A stretch of DNA of 64,000 bases, taken from contig CAMWPB010000003.1 of assembly GCA_947176065.1 (NCBI GenBank), positions 62,001 to 126,000 on the forward strand, written 5' to 3'. This document shows, piece by piece, positions 17,042 through 25,906 of this stretch. Below the pieces are notes generated by a model. That model worked only from the letters and a program-made list of their open reading frames with translations, did not search any database and had not been told where the DNA came from. The translations under genes were made by a program, and so were the position numbers. Source of the stretch: an uncultured Lachnospiraceae bacterium (lineage in GTDB: Bacteria; Bacillota; Clostridia; Lachnospirales; Lachnospiraceae). Positions within the stretch are counted from its first letter, which is position 1; each line of letters begins with the position of its first letter.

Positions 17042-18889
17042 ATGTATTATGAAATCGCCGCAGATTTTACCGGCAAACTGCAAGATTATACGCCCAGCGC
17101 AGCCGTTACAGACAGATCTGCCTGGGAAAATCTACTGCCGGAATGGCGGAAAGAAAGCGTTCATCTGGGAGAGTTTTTCCTGAAATATACCTATCCTTCA
17201 CTTTCAGCGATAGACTACATGGATTTCACACGAACCGGAAACCGAATCCGATACGAGGATAAGTTTTTTGCCAGACGGCAGGCTCTGTCCGCTCTGGTTC
17301 TGGCTGAATGTGCCGAAGATAAACAACGCTTCCTCGACGATATCGTAAACGGTATTTTTGCCATTTGCGAGGAGAGCGGCTGGCAGCTCCCTGCACACAA
17401 TTCGTACATTCGTGATACCCCGCAGCTCCCCCTGCCGGACGTTGCCCGGCCTGTGCTGGATCTCTTCTCCTGTGAAACGGGAGCTGTCCTTGCGACTGCC
17501 TGTTATCTGCTCCGCGACCGGCTGGACGCATTTTCTCCGTCTGTCGTCAGACGCATTCACCATGAATTAAACCATCGCATTTTCCGCCCCTATCTGGATG
17601 AGCATTTCTGGTGGATGGGAGATGGCATACAGCCTATGAATAACTGGACCATCTGGTGCACACAGAATATCCTCCTCTCTGTCTTTATGACAGATACCGA
17701 TCAACGCCTTCGGAAGCAGGTTCTTCTGAATGCCTGCCAGAGCGTGGACTATTTTTTGAATGAATACGGAAGCGACGGCTGCTGCGATGAGGGTGCACAA
17801 TATTACCGCCACGCAGGGCTGTGCCTCTTCCATGTAACCGAGCTTTTGAACGCAGTGACAGACCAGGCCTTTATCTCGCTCTATAAAGAACCGAAAATAC
17901 AAAATATTGCCTCCTATATCCTGCATGTGCATGTGGCCGGAAAATATTATATAAATTTCGCTGACTGCTCCCCTATTGCAGGCAGAGCGGGGACAAGAGA
18001 GTTTCTCTTTGCGGAGCGCACACATAATACGAATATGATGCGCTTTGCCGCCGAAGATTTTATAGCAGGCGGCAAAGATACGCTTCTCCTGTCCTCCGAA
18101 AACAATTTATTCTACCGGCTTTTAAACGGCTTTACTGCCAGGCGCATCATAAAATACGCTTCCATTCATAAGGAAAACATTTTGTATCCTGATCTTTTTT
18201 ATCAAAGTGTAGGACTTTTTATCGCCAGAGACGATACCCTGTGTCTGGCCGTTAAAGCCGGGGACAACGCAGACAGCCACAATCACAATGACACTGGCAG
18301 CTTTACCGTATACAAAAACGGTTCCCCTCTTCTTATTGACGTCGGCGTGGAAAACTATACCCAAAAAACTTTTTCCCAAAAAAGATACGAAATCTGGACC
18401 ATGCAATCCGCCTATCATAATCTGCCCACTGTAAACGGCATCATGCAGTCGGACGGAGACTCTTACCGGGCCACCAACGTCTCTTTTCACATGTCGGATA
18501 CTTTGTGCGAAATCAGCATGGATATCGCACATGCCTATTCTGGGGAAAGCGGGCTGTCCTCCTATCGGAGAACTGCCACGCTGCATAAAAAATCTAAAAT
18601 TGTAATAAGGGATTGTTTCGCCTTTGTTAAAGACACTGCCTCTGACGGGCAAAAAAACACGGTTGTTTTAAGCCTGATGAGTTATGAAACACCGGTCATA
18701 CAGACTACAGCACAAGCGCTTCTCCTTCAGCTCGGGGAGTTGGGTACGCTGGCAATCACAAACGCCTCTCTCCTTGCTATAGAAAGAATTCCCATCACAG
18801 ACTCCCGGCTTAAACTCGCTTGGGATCACGACCTGTATCGCATTCTTGTAAACGCGGATCAGCAGGAAATTGAGATACAGATTTACTAA
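17042..18889 (+). CDS. Heparinase II/III-family polysaccharide lyase, no signal peptide
   Basis: A 615-residue protein starting at MYYEIAADFTGK; GGAGGT at 17031-17036 decides this start over an in-frame ATG 18 codons earlier. The N-terminal half is helical ((alpha/alpha)-toroid type, with WWMGDGIQPMNNWTIWC). Around residues 408-421 is the hallmark NADSHNHNDTGSF of the heparinase II/III superfamily, followed by a beta-sandwich. The superfamily holds heparin, chondroitin and oligoalginate lyases that cut by beta-elimination and leave an unsaturated uronate, the substrate of the GH88 enzyme encoded across the regulatory region. With no secretion signal it should act on imported oligosaccharides. 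Exact substrate is unknown. Confidence 0.88.
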   Translation: MYYEIAADFTGKLQDYTPSAAVTDRSAWENLLPEWRKESVHLGEFFLKYTYPSLSAIDYMDFTRTGNRIRYEDKFFARRQALSALVLAECAEDKQRFLDDIVNGIFAICEESGWQLPAHNSYIRDTPQLPLPDVARPVLDLFSCETGAVLATACYLLRDRLDAFSPSVVRRIHHELNHRIFRPYLDEHFWWMGDGIQPMNNWTIWCTQNILLSVFMTDTDQRLRKQVLLNACQSVDYFLNEYGSDGCCDEGAQYYRHAGLCLFHVTELLNAVTDQAFISLYKEPKIQNIASYILHVHVAGKYYINFADCSPIAGRAGTREFLFAERTHNTNMMRFAAEDFIAGGKDTLLLSSENNLFYRLLNGFTARRIIKYASIHKENILYPDLFYQSVGLFIARDDTLCLAVKAGDNADSHNHNDTGSFTVYKNGSPLLIDVGVENYTQKTFSQKRYEIWTMQSAYHNLPTVNGIMQSDGDSYRATNVSFHMSDTLCEISMDIAHAYSGESGLSSYRRTATLHKKSKIVIRDCFAFVKDTASDGQKNTVVLSLMSYETPVIQTTAQALLLQLGELGTLAITNASLLAIERIPITDSRLKLAWDHDLYRILVNADQQEIEIQIY

Positions 18890-18899
18890 AAAATTTCTT

Positions 18900-20081
18900 T
18901 TACTTCTTCACACCTTTCGCGCCGGACAGGTTCGCATTCTGTAAAATATTGCTGTCAAACGAGGTAAGCATACTCTGCTCCTCCCGCTCTCTCTTTAGCG
19001 CCAGTTTTATCATATCGTCCAGAAGTTCTGCGTACGGCTTTCCAAGCGCTTCCCACAGATAAAAGGCAAGGGAACCCGGAATGGGATTGATCTCGTTTAC
19101 ATACACCTGATCCGTATCCCGATCAATCATAAAGTCAATCCGGGACACGCCGTTACAGCCGAGCACCCGGAAAGTTTTCACCGCCAGTTCGCGAATCTCT
19201 TCCCGTTTCCCGGGCGTGAGGTTCGCCGGCAGCTCTCTCTTCGCCGTTCTCATTCCCTCAGAGCCGCCTTTGCCGCCCGCCACATATTTATCCTCATAAC
19301 TCAATATCTCGTCGCTGGAAATCGGCTCCTCACACTCGGAAGCATTCGCCTCCTCATAATCTCCCAAAACCGCGCAGTTGATCTCCCGCAGGTTCATGAT
19401 CGCCCGCTCTACCAATACTTTCGGTCCAAAGGTAAACGCATACTCTAACGCTTCCCGCAGCTCTTCCCGGTCCTTCGCCACTTTTATTCCCACACTGGAG
19501 CCCAGATTGACAGGCTTCACAATGACGGGATAAGGAATTCTTTTCTCCACCCTGTCGTAAGCTTGCTGTTCGCCGCTCTCATATTCCTTTCCGTACAGCG
19601 TCACACAGTCAAGGACAGGAATTTCATTGTCCTTAAGCACCGTCTTCATCACATATTTATCCATGGTAACTGCCGAGGCCATCACATCGCATCCCGCAAA
19701 TGGGATATTATAATGCCGCAGAAATCCCTGCAGAGAGCCGTCCTCCACATTCGCGCCGTGTACCACTGGAAAAGCCACGTCAATCTGGGCCACCTCGGAG
19801 CTGCCAAATTTTTTCTCCGGGTATTGGATCAGCTTTACGCCGTTCTTCTCCCCCATCAGAAAAACACGGGTGCTCTTCTTCAACAGCTCCGGGATATTCC
19901 TGTAATTGGCGATATCCGCGATCAGTTCCCCTGTATAAAGCTCGTTTTCTTTCGTGATATAGACAGGCACCAGATCGTATTTTTCTTTATTGAAAGCATT
20001 GTACGCCTGTATGCCGGAGATCACGGAAACCTCGTGCTCCACGCTCTTGCCGCCGAAAAAGACTCCCACTCGAATTTTCAT
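18900..20081 (-). CDS. ddl: D-alanine--D-alanine ligase
   Basis: A 393-residue ATP-grasp ligase forming D-Ala-D-Ala for peptidoglycan. It starts at MKIRVGVFFGGKSVEHEVS, the conserved N-terminus. VKPVNLGSSVGI forms the ATP-binding region, the omega loop has EDKY (the Lys-Tyr pair expected for a D-Ala acceptor rather than D-lactate), and VNEINPIPGS carries the metal ligands. The best ribosome site, GGAGG at 20095-20099, is 13 bases from the ATG, which is long; a 4-codon frame (20092-20078) overlaps the start by ATGA and may couple translation. It is the last gene of a cell-wall operon with the MurF-like ligase. Its end lies 10 bp from the convergent lyase gene. Confidence 0.93.
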   Translation of the reverse strand: MKIRVGVFFGGKSVEHEVSVISGIQAYNAFNKEKYDLVPVYITKENELYTGELIADIANYRNIPELLKKSTRVFLMGEKNGVKLIQYPEKKFGSSEVAQIDVAFPVVHGANVEDGSLQGFLRHYNIPFAGCDVMASAVTMDKYVMKTVLKDNEIPVLDCVTLYGKEYESGEQQAYDRVEKRIPYPVIVKPVNLGSSVGIKVAKDREELREALEYAFTFGPKVLVERAIMNLREINCAVLGDYEEANASECEEPISSDEILSYEDKYVAGGKGGSEGMRTAKRELPANLTPGKREEIRELAVKTFRVLGCNGVSRIDFMIDRDTDQVYVNEINPIPGSLAFYLWEALGKPYAELLDDMIKLALKREREEQSMLTSFDSNILQNANLSGAKGVKK

Positions 20082-20161
20082 AACTGTTTCATTGCCTCCT
20101 TCACTATAATCCTTGGCCATTCCGAACCGTACATTTCTCATAAATCTGCACGGTTCTGTGC

Positions 20162-21793
20162 TTACGCATAGTTGTCGGGCAGATCGTTCTCAATCAGGAT
20201 AATCTTCTGTTTCTCACCGGGGATCGCATTCACCATCCGGAACGCCTCCTGCAGCGAATCTACCAGAATCATTCTGTTCGCCGGAAATCCCGATTCTAAC
20301 AGTCCGTCCTGAATCGGCTTCGTCTGCTCCTTTCCCACAAGCACGGCATAATCGCACTTGTCGGCGGCATAGACGCCTACCTCTTTATTTTCATCATACT
20401 GCTTTTCGCCCAGCTCCACCATGCCCGGCGTCATCAGAATGCGCAGCTCTTGAAACATCGCCAGCGTATCCAGCGCCGCCTCAAAACCGTTCTTGTTGGA
20501 ATTATAGGCATCGTCCAGCAATATTCTGTCGCCCTGCCTCACAAGCTGCAGCCTGTGGGGAACGCTCTCCAACTGCTTCACCGGGTATAGCAGCTTCTCC
20601 ATGGGAATTCCCAGCGTGTGCGCGACCGCAATGGCGCCCGCTATATTCTGCACATTATGGCTGCCAACCAGCTTCGTGTGAAATTCATACACCTTCCCTG
20701 TCCCGTCCTTCATTTTAAAGAACGATCCCTTCGGAGAAACCGTAATATCATAGGCACGGAAATCCTCATTCTCCGCCGTGATTCCATAGCTGACTATATT
20801 CTTGCCCTTCTTTGCCTTTCTGATATACTCATTATCATAGTTTAAAAACACTTTTCCGGACTCCGGCACGGAATCCGCCAGTTCAAATTTGGTCGAAACA
20901 ATGTTTTCTATGGTGTGAAAGCTCTGCAGATGCTGGGGTCCGATGGAGGTAATGATACCGTAGTCCGGGTGTACCAGATCACAGATCTCCTTGATATCCC
21001 CTACCTCTCTCGCGCCCATTTCACAGATAAAAATCTCATGAAACGGCTTCATATTTTCCCGGATCGTCCGCACTACGCCCAGCGTCGTATTATAATTTCC
21101 CGGCGTATGCAGGACGTTAAACTGTGTGGAAAGCAGCGCGCTCAAATAATATTTCACACTGGTTTTTCCGTAGCTGCCCGTGACACCGATAATTTTCAGA
21201 TCCGGCATCTCCCGCAGAATACGCGCGGCATCGTTGATATAATACCGATCGATCTTCTTCTCGATCGGATGATTAACCCCGTTTGCCAACAGGATCAAAA
21301 AGGGCTGCAATATAAACATAATTAACAAAGTCAGCTCTGTGTTCCTAAACAGCGGGTGCTCCGGCAGCGGCAGTATCCCCTGCGAAGTCATAAGTACCCT
21401 TACGCCTGCCGTCATCCATACCCAGGGAAGTACAGTCACCGCCACGGCAAGAAGATATAAAATCCCTGTCGTGACAAGCATTCTCTTCACACGGGGCGTA
21501 TACACCAGCGGCTTTTTGGCCTTATGGGGTTTATTGACCAGCATGGTCATCCCATTCATAACACAGGCCGCAATCAGACAGCCCGTATTCCCGACCGCCG
21601 CAAGCGGAAGAGAAACAAACGCATACAGGCATTTGCCAAGCAGTCTTCCCACATTGGTATGCACCCGCATCCACTCTCCGTACTCCCGCGGTTTGTAGGA
21701 ATTCTGCTGAAACATATGCATCAGATATAAAATATACCAGACCGCTCCCACCAGATAAGTAGCGAGCCATATGCCAAAGATTAAAATATCCAT
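20162..21793 (-). CDS. Membrane-embedded MurF-like Mur ligase
   Basis: A 543-residue protein with an unusual build. Residues 1-175 contain four or five hydrophobic segments (about 3-25, 55-82, 106-134, 152-173), where ordinary MurF has a soluble UDP-substrate-binding domain. From ~180 it has a Mur ligase central domain with P-loop VTGSYGKTS (205-213), CEMGAREVGDI and SIGPQHLQSF motifs, and a C-terminal domain with the LLDDAYNSNKNG motif. MurF adds D-Ala-D-Ala to UDP-MurNAc-tripeptide; this gene sits directly before ddl, which makes that dipeptide. Whether it is the main MurF or a ligase working on membrane-linked substrate cannot be settled here. Confidence 0.82.
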   Translation of the reverse strand: MDILIFGIWLATYLVGAVWYILYLMHMFQQNSYKPREYGEWMRVHTNVGRLLGKCLYAFVSLPLAAVGNTGCLIAACVMNGMTMLVNKPHKAKKPLVYTPRVKRMLVTTGILYLLAVAVTVLPWVWMTAGVRVLMTSQGILPLPEHPLFRNTELTLLIMFILQPFLILLANGVNHPIEKKIDRYYINDAARILREMPDLKIIGVTGSYGKTSVKYYLSALLSTQFNVLHTPGNYNTTLGVVRTIRENMKPFHEIFICEMGAREVGDIKEICDLVHPDYGIITSIGPQHLQSFHTIENIVSTKFELADSVPESGKVFLNYDNEYIRKAKKGKNIVSYGITAENEDFRAYDITVSPKGSFFKMKDGTGKVYEFHTKLVGSHNVQNIAGAIAVAHTLGIPMEKLLYPVKQLESVPHRLQLVRQGDRILLDDAYNSNKNGFEAALDTLAMFQELRILMTPGMVELGEKQYDENKEVGVYAADKCDYAVLVGKEQTKPIQDGLLESGFPANRMILVDSLQEAFRMVNAIPGEKQKIILIENDLPDNYA

Positions 21794-21835
21794 TCCTGCC
21801 TGTGATTCCTCTCCGTCTCTTTCAAAAACTAATTA

Positions 21836-22600
21836 TCAACCAAAAAACGCCTGCAGCGCCCCGTTTACCTTCGCAGGCTGCTCCGCATAGGAGAAATGTC
21901 CCGCCCCCTCGCACACCACCAGTCCTGCGTCTGCGATCAGTTCTTCCATCCGCCTCGCGTCCCCGATGGGCGTAGCCGTATCCAGATCCCCCCAGATCAG
22001 CAGGGTCGGGCATTTCACCAGATGAATCAGCGGCTCCAGATCTTCGTTAACCACCTTCACAAGCGTGGCCCGCATCAGAGGCGTCGCATTATTATAATCG
22101 GAAGAACCGCGTCTCCGCCGCATATTATCCACCGCATCCGGGTAGAGAAAATGCATCACCTTCGTACTCATAAAAGCCCTGCCGATTTTGTAGCATCCAA
22201 GACTCACCTTCTGCCGCAAGGATTTCTTCGGCAGAATCCCGGCGCTGTCAATCAGTACGGCACACTCTATGGAAAAGGGCAGATTTTCTCTCGCATTCAT
22301 CTTAAAAAATACTCTGCCGCCAAAAGAATGCACCACCACACTCAGCCTTTCTATCGGAAAGGAGGCGATAAACTTCAGGACAAAGTCCACATAATCATCC
22401 ACACGCCAGGGGGTCGGCGGTTCAGGTGTCTTTCCGAACCCCGGCATGTCGAGGGCAATCACCCTCCTTCCCTGCTTCAGCGTATCAATAACGCTCCTGT
22501 ACAGGGTAATATTGGCGCCCCAGCCGTGCAGCAGGAGCACAATTTCGCCCTCACCCTCGTCTATATAATTCACTGGAATATCATCTATTTTTCTGACCAT
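21836..22600 (-). CDS. Alpha/beta hydrolase
   Basis: A 254-residue alpha/beta-hydrolase-fold enzyme. The oxyanion region is LLLHGWGANITLY, the nucleophile is Ser92 in VVHSFGG (elbow with Val-x-Ser rather than Gly-x-Ser, a mild deviation), an acidic residue lies in WGDLDTATP and the catalytic His is in GAGHFSYAEQP. No signal peptide. It begins the operon that continues 42 bp later with the MurF-like gene and then ddl, so a link with cell-envelope precursors is possible, but the substrate is unknown. Confidence 0.85.
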   Translation of the reverse strand: MVRKIDDIPVNYIDEGEGEIVLLLHGWGANITLYRSVIDTLKQGRRVIALDMPGFGKTPEPPTPWRVDDYVDFVLKFIASFPIERLSVVVHSFGGRVFFKMNARENLPFSIECAVLIDSAGILPKKSLRQKVSLGCYKIGRAFMSTKVMHFLYPDAVDNMRRRRGSSDYNNATPLMRATLVKVVNEDLEPLIHLVKCPTLLIWGDLDTATPIGDARRMEELIADAGLVVCEGAGHFSYAEQPAKVNGALQAFFG

Positions 22601-22862
22601 AAATTCTCCCGCGCATCCACATAATTTTAAATCTCTGCGCTATTTTATACCTATGTCTGGTCTGCCGTAAATATGTTTTTGCACCGTTTGTTCAACGCCT
22701 GTCCGTACACGGAATGCACGCTCACTTTCTATCGCCGCGCCATCCTTAAACAGATAGCTGAACCGATGCGTACTATTGTATTGTACTGTATTCCCCCCGT
22801 TCTATCAACCGAAAAATAGACGGAATCGTGGCCGTTTATCTCATCTTCATAAACTATACCCA

Positions 22863-22964
22863 CTATTCCGCCATATAATCCGCGTAATCTGTTTCGCTGG
22901 CAAATAACATGTATGTCCCGTTCACATATCCCATATAGCCGCTCTCTACCGCATATCCCTTCAT
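22863..22964 (-). CDS. Small protein of 33 residues
   Basis: The reverse strand encodes a 33-residue peptide beginning MKGYAVESGYMGYVNG and ending DYADYMAE. It is rich in Tyr and Gly and acidic, with no hydrophobic segment. The ribosome site AGGAGGA at 22970-22977 is close to ideal, and a 7-bp hairpin lies in the leader. It resembles short Tyr-rich peptides that I believe recur in Lachnospiraceae genomes, but I cannot confirm that. No function is known to me. Between it and the alpha/beta hydrolase (22601-22862) I see nothing convincing. Confidence 0.62.
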   Translation of the reverse strand: MKGYAVESGYMGYVNGTYMLFASETDYADYMAE

Positions 22965-22988
22965 AATGTCTCCTCCTTTCAATTCCGC

Positions 22989-23008
22989 TTCGCCAATTGA
23001 GTGGCGAA
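22989..23008. promoter_or_regulatory. Leader hairpin upstream of the 33-residue ORF
   Basis: TTCGCCA and TGGCGAA form a perfect 7-bp stem with a 6-base loop, 25 bp upstream of the small ORF start. A second inverted repeat, AAGTCC/GGACTT at 23039-23058, lies farther upstream and could be an operator. Confidence 0.45.
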
Positions 23009-23146
23009 CCTGTGTTCTGAAAAGAGCATAACATTTATGAAGTCCTATATTTGGGACTTAACATAATATTTGCAAATTTTATAACCCATATTATTGTGTA
23101 TTACTTTTTACTTTAACTGCCTGATTTTCAGCCAATGCCGCCCCAT

Positions 23147-23686
23147 TTACACCGATGCCGACACCTTCGTCCCCGTATCCTCCTTCGGCTCAACCGTCCC
23201 TGCACTTGAATAAAATACGGGCTCCAAGTCCGCCTTCGGCCTCGCGTGCGCATCAGTATCCAGATCCACGCCTTCCGTTTCCGTCCCGCCGGCAGCGTCC
23301 CCGGCAGAGGTATTTTCCTTCAGGAGCACCTTGCCGTCCTCGCTGATTTCCACGGCGTCCACAGGTTTATGATCCTGCTTCTCTTCCCTTGCCTCCTCCA
23401 GCTTCTTCTGCTGCTCCACGCGATCTTCCCTGCGGTTTTTGATCATCTCCTCGCGCTGCTCTTCCGCGATCTTCCGGGTTTCCTCCGCGTCCTTCTTCAT
23501 GCCCTCGTCGGCTACTTCCTTATATTCGTAAGCGTCCTCCTCGCACTCTTTCATATAACCCATCGCCTGCTCCATCTTAGCGGTGTCGCCCTTGAGTCTC
23601 GCTTCCTTAAAAACCCGAAACGGGGTGTTAAGCAGCTCCATGTTAGTCCTCGCCCCGATCAATCCCTCCATCGTTTTTGTGTGCAT
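23147..23686 (-). CDS. Coiled-coil protein of unknown function
   Basis: A 179-residue, very hydrophilic protein. Residues ~35-110 are rich in Glu, Lys, Gln and Ala (RKIAEEQREEMIKNRREDR) and should form a long helix or coiled coil. A short conserved-looking segment, DAVEISEDGKVLLKEN at ~115-130, is followed by a low-complexity acidic tail. No signal peptide or membrane segment. The beginning, MHTKTMEGLIGARTNMELL, has AGGAGG just upstream (23693-23698). It lies downstream of, and may be co-transcribed with, the LytTR/GHKL two-component genes. I do not recognise a function. Confidence 0.75.
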   Translation of the reverse strand: MHTKTMEGLIGARTNMELLNTPFRVFKEARLKGDTAKMEQAMGYMKECEEDAYEYKEVADEGMKKDAEETRKIAEEQREEMIKNRREDRVEQQKKLEEAREEKQDHKPVDAVEISEDGKVLLKENTSAGDAAGGTETEGVDLDTDAHARPKADLEPVFYSSAGTVEPKEDTGTKVSASV

Positions 23687-23798
23687 ATGTTTTCCTCCTT
23701 TTCCGAAACATGCCGTCAGTACAAATTCCGCATCTGCCTCAAAATTTATGTCTGTTTACTGTTTCGGCAAAGAAATTTCCGTCTCTTAGCATACTGTT

Positions 23799-24974
23799 TC
23801 AAACAACCCGTTCCATGTCATATGCGGCGCCTCCCATCGGCAAAAGCACCGAGATGTCAAAAACACCATCCTGTATTTTCTTATGCATGGCGCCGTCATA
23901 TCTGCGCACCACATCGACTACATTCAACAGACCAAGGCCGTGTCCATGCGGATTTTCCTTTCCCGCCAGTCTTCCTTTCGGACTCTCGGCGGCATTCATA
24001 CTGTTTTTGACTTCCAGCAGGAAACAGCTTTTGACGGTTCCCGCATGCACACGGATAAAAGGCTGTATCCCCTGTTCTTCTCGCCCCTGCCGAAATCTTT
24101 CACATGCCTCCAGCGCATTGTCCAGTATGTTTCCGAACAGGACGCACAGATCAAACTCGTTGATGCGGCACTGTTTCGGTATCCGCACATCGCATTCCCA
24201 GTCTACCTTTTTGTCCTCCGCCATTTTCCGTTTCTGACAGAGAAGTGCGTCCATCGCCCGGTTTCCCGTGGCCTCCTCGTTCAATCCAAAGCGGGCATTG
24301 TCCTCCATCCTGCTCAGATAATCCCCCAGTTTCTCCCACGCCTGCTCTTCCCACAGGCCGCGAAGCGCTAATACATGGTTTTTCAAATCATGACGCAGCC
24401 GCTCCGCCTGACGGTACTGTTCCTCCAGCATCTGATAGACCTCCACCTGCGCCTGATACTGTCCTGCCTTTTCCTGCTCCACATAAATCCGGTCCATACC
24501 GAATACATAGACTCCTACTGCAAACAGGGATAAGCCCGATAGCACGCCCCATCCGACATAACTGAAAATCTGGTCGTAATACAGCCCGATATTACCGCCG
24601 CTCCTGTAAAGAATGCCGTAACCTGCGCCCCAATTTGCCGCATAAGTGACAACTGTCACTACAAGCAGCGGAAGAGCCAGCACCACACACCATTTCCACG
24701 GCTTTCCATGAAAAACGGCCTCAAGCCGCTTTCTCATCCCACATACCGCCATGATCGCCAAGCAAAAACCGCCCCACCCAATCAATCCGATTTCTGACTC
24801 TCCCGCAGCCCCCAAAACAGGAACGTCAACGCGTCCTACCGTATGCTTCCAGACTAACAGCAGGCAGGAAATAAGGGATTCTAAAAAGAAATACGTCAGC
24901 CATATCAGTGTAATCACAGTCACCAGCATAGACACCACCCGCACCGTTTTTTCCGCCCATCCTTCGAAGCGCAT
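23799..24974 (-). CDS. GHKL-domain sensor histidine kinase, AgrC-like
   Basis: A 391-residue membrane kinase. The N-terminal ~190 residues hold about four or five hydrophobic segments, followed by a coiled-coil region and the H-box LRHDLKNHVLALRG, typical of AgrC/natural-competence-type kinases. The HATPase domain has DLCVLFGNILDNALEACER (N-box) and GHGLGLLNV. The ATG overlaps the regulator's stop by one base (TGATG) and has GGAGGG 8 bases upstream. Such kinases often sense peptides; no agrB or agrD-like gene is present in the window. Confidence 0.9.
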   Translation of the reverse strand: MRFEGWAEKTVRVVSMLVTVITLIWLTYFFLESLISCLLLVWKHTVGRVDVPVLGAAGESEIGLIGWGGFCLAIMAVCGMRKRLEAVFHGKPWKWCVVLALPLLVVTVVTYAANWGAGYGILYRSGGNIGLYYDQIFSYVGWGVLSGLSLFAVGVYVFGMDRIYVEQEKAGQYQAQVEVYQMLEEQYRQAERLRHDLKNHVLALRGLWEEQAWEKLGDYLSRMEDNARFGLNEEATGNRAMDALLCQKRKMAEDKKVDWECDVRIPKQCRINEFDLCVLFGNILDNALEACERFRQGREEQGIQPFIRVHAGTVKSCFLLEVKNSMNAAESPKGRLAGKENPHGHGLGLLNVVDVVRRYDGAMHKKIQDGVFDISVLLPMGGAAYDMERVV

Positions 24975-25690
24975 CACACAATCCCTCCTTTGTCCCGCAT
25001 ATACTTGAGAATTTCCTCACAGAATGCCTCATGCCGCCTCTTTGCAATGGCGATCCGTTCCCCGCTGTCGAGAACCAGCTCCTGCCGGTTATATACATCC
25101 ACATATTTTAAATTGACCAGATAGCTTTTGTGGCAGCGGAAAAATCCCTTTCCCTGCAATTCTCTTTCCAGAAGGCCGATCTGCTCATAATAGCTGAAAA
25201 CACCGCCCGTCCCATGGGCGTCGACCATCCGTCCCCGGATCTCAAAATAGTAGATATCGTCCAAAAACAGTTTTCTCTTCTGTCTGTCCCTGCTTACTAT
25301 GATAAATGCCTGTGACCGTTCCTCCGTTTTGCTGACAGCCTTTTGCAGCACTCTCTTGAGTTTCCTGTCCTCAACCGGTTTTAGCAGGTACTGAAACGCC
25401 TCCACGTCATAGGCGTCAAACACATAATCCCGGCTGGCGGATATAAAAACAAGCAGTTTGTCGTATGATTTTTGTCTGACAAACTGCGCCGTCCTCATAC
25501 CGTCCAGACCGCCCATGATAATATCCAGAAAAATAATGTCGAAGTTTTCTGACGACCGCAGCAATTCCTGCCCGCTGTAAAACTGCCGTATCGTGCAGGA
25601 CACTTTCATTTCCCCTAAAATGTCTCTGATTTTTCCCGCTATGCTGCTGCACTCTCTGGCTTCATCGTCGCATACCGCAATCCACAACAT
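24974..25690 (-). CDS. LytTR-family response regulator, AgrA-like
   Basis: A 238-residue regulator starting at MLWIAVCDDEAREC (GGGAGC upstream; an open extension of nine codons lacks support). The receiver domain has the CDDE acidic cluster and phospho-acceptor Asp in IIFLDIIMGGLDG. A C-terminal LytTR DNA-binding domain (from ~140) includes IYYFEIRGR, GFFRCHKSYLVNLKYV and the terminal ALAKRRHEAF-like segment (IAIAKRRHEAF). Operon with the GHKL kinase gene. Regulon unknown. Confidence 0.92.
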   Translation of the reverse strand: MLWIAVCDDEARECSSIAGKIRDILGEMKVSCTIRQFYSGQELLRSSENFDIIFLDIIMGGLDGMRTAQFVRQKSYDKLLVFISASRDYVFDAYDVEAFQYLLKPVEDRKLKRVLQKAVSKTEERSQAFIIVSRDRQKRKLFLDDIYYFEIRGRMVDAHGTGGVFSYYEQIGLLERELQGKGFFRCHKSYLVNLKYVDVYNRQELVLDSGERIAIAKRRHEAFCEEILKYMRDKGGIV

Positions 25691-25730
25691 AGTTATGCTC
25701 CCTTTGCCCGCGTTCACTTATTTTTTCGTT

Positions 25731-25739
25731 ATCATATCA
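25731..25739 (-). promoter_or_regulatory. Candidate extended -10 promoter of the LytTR/GHKL operon
   Basis: TGATATGAT on the minus strand (25739-25731) is an extended -10 motif about 40 bp upstream of the regulator ATG. No convincing -35 element. The rest of 25691-25906 shows nothing else I can support. Confidence 0.35.
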
Positions 25740-25906
25740 GGTGAAATCAAATGCTCGCTCTGCTCGCGCTTTATTTCCTGCTGATAGGATATATATCGAC
25801 CTGAAACGCGGCGCGCTTCTTTTCCTGTCATAAGCGGCGCATTCCGTGTAACGACCGCCCGTTTTCATCTGTTCCGGCATAATAGAGATACTGTATAAAC
25901 AGGCCG

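Noticed and set aside
22729..23034. 101-residue minus-strand open frame over the small ORF
   Set aside because: Its start lies upstream of the leader hairpin with no ribosome site, while the 33-residue frame has an ideal one; composition is not protein-like.
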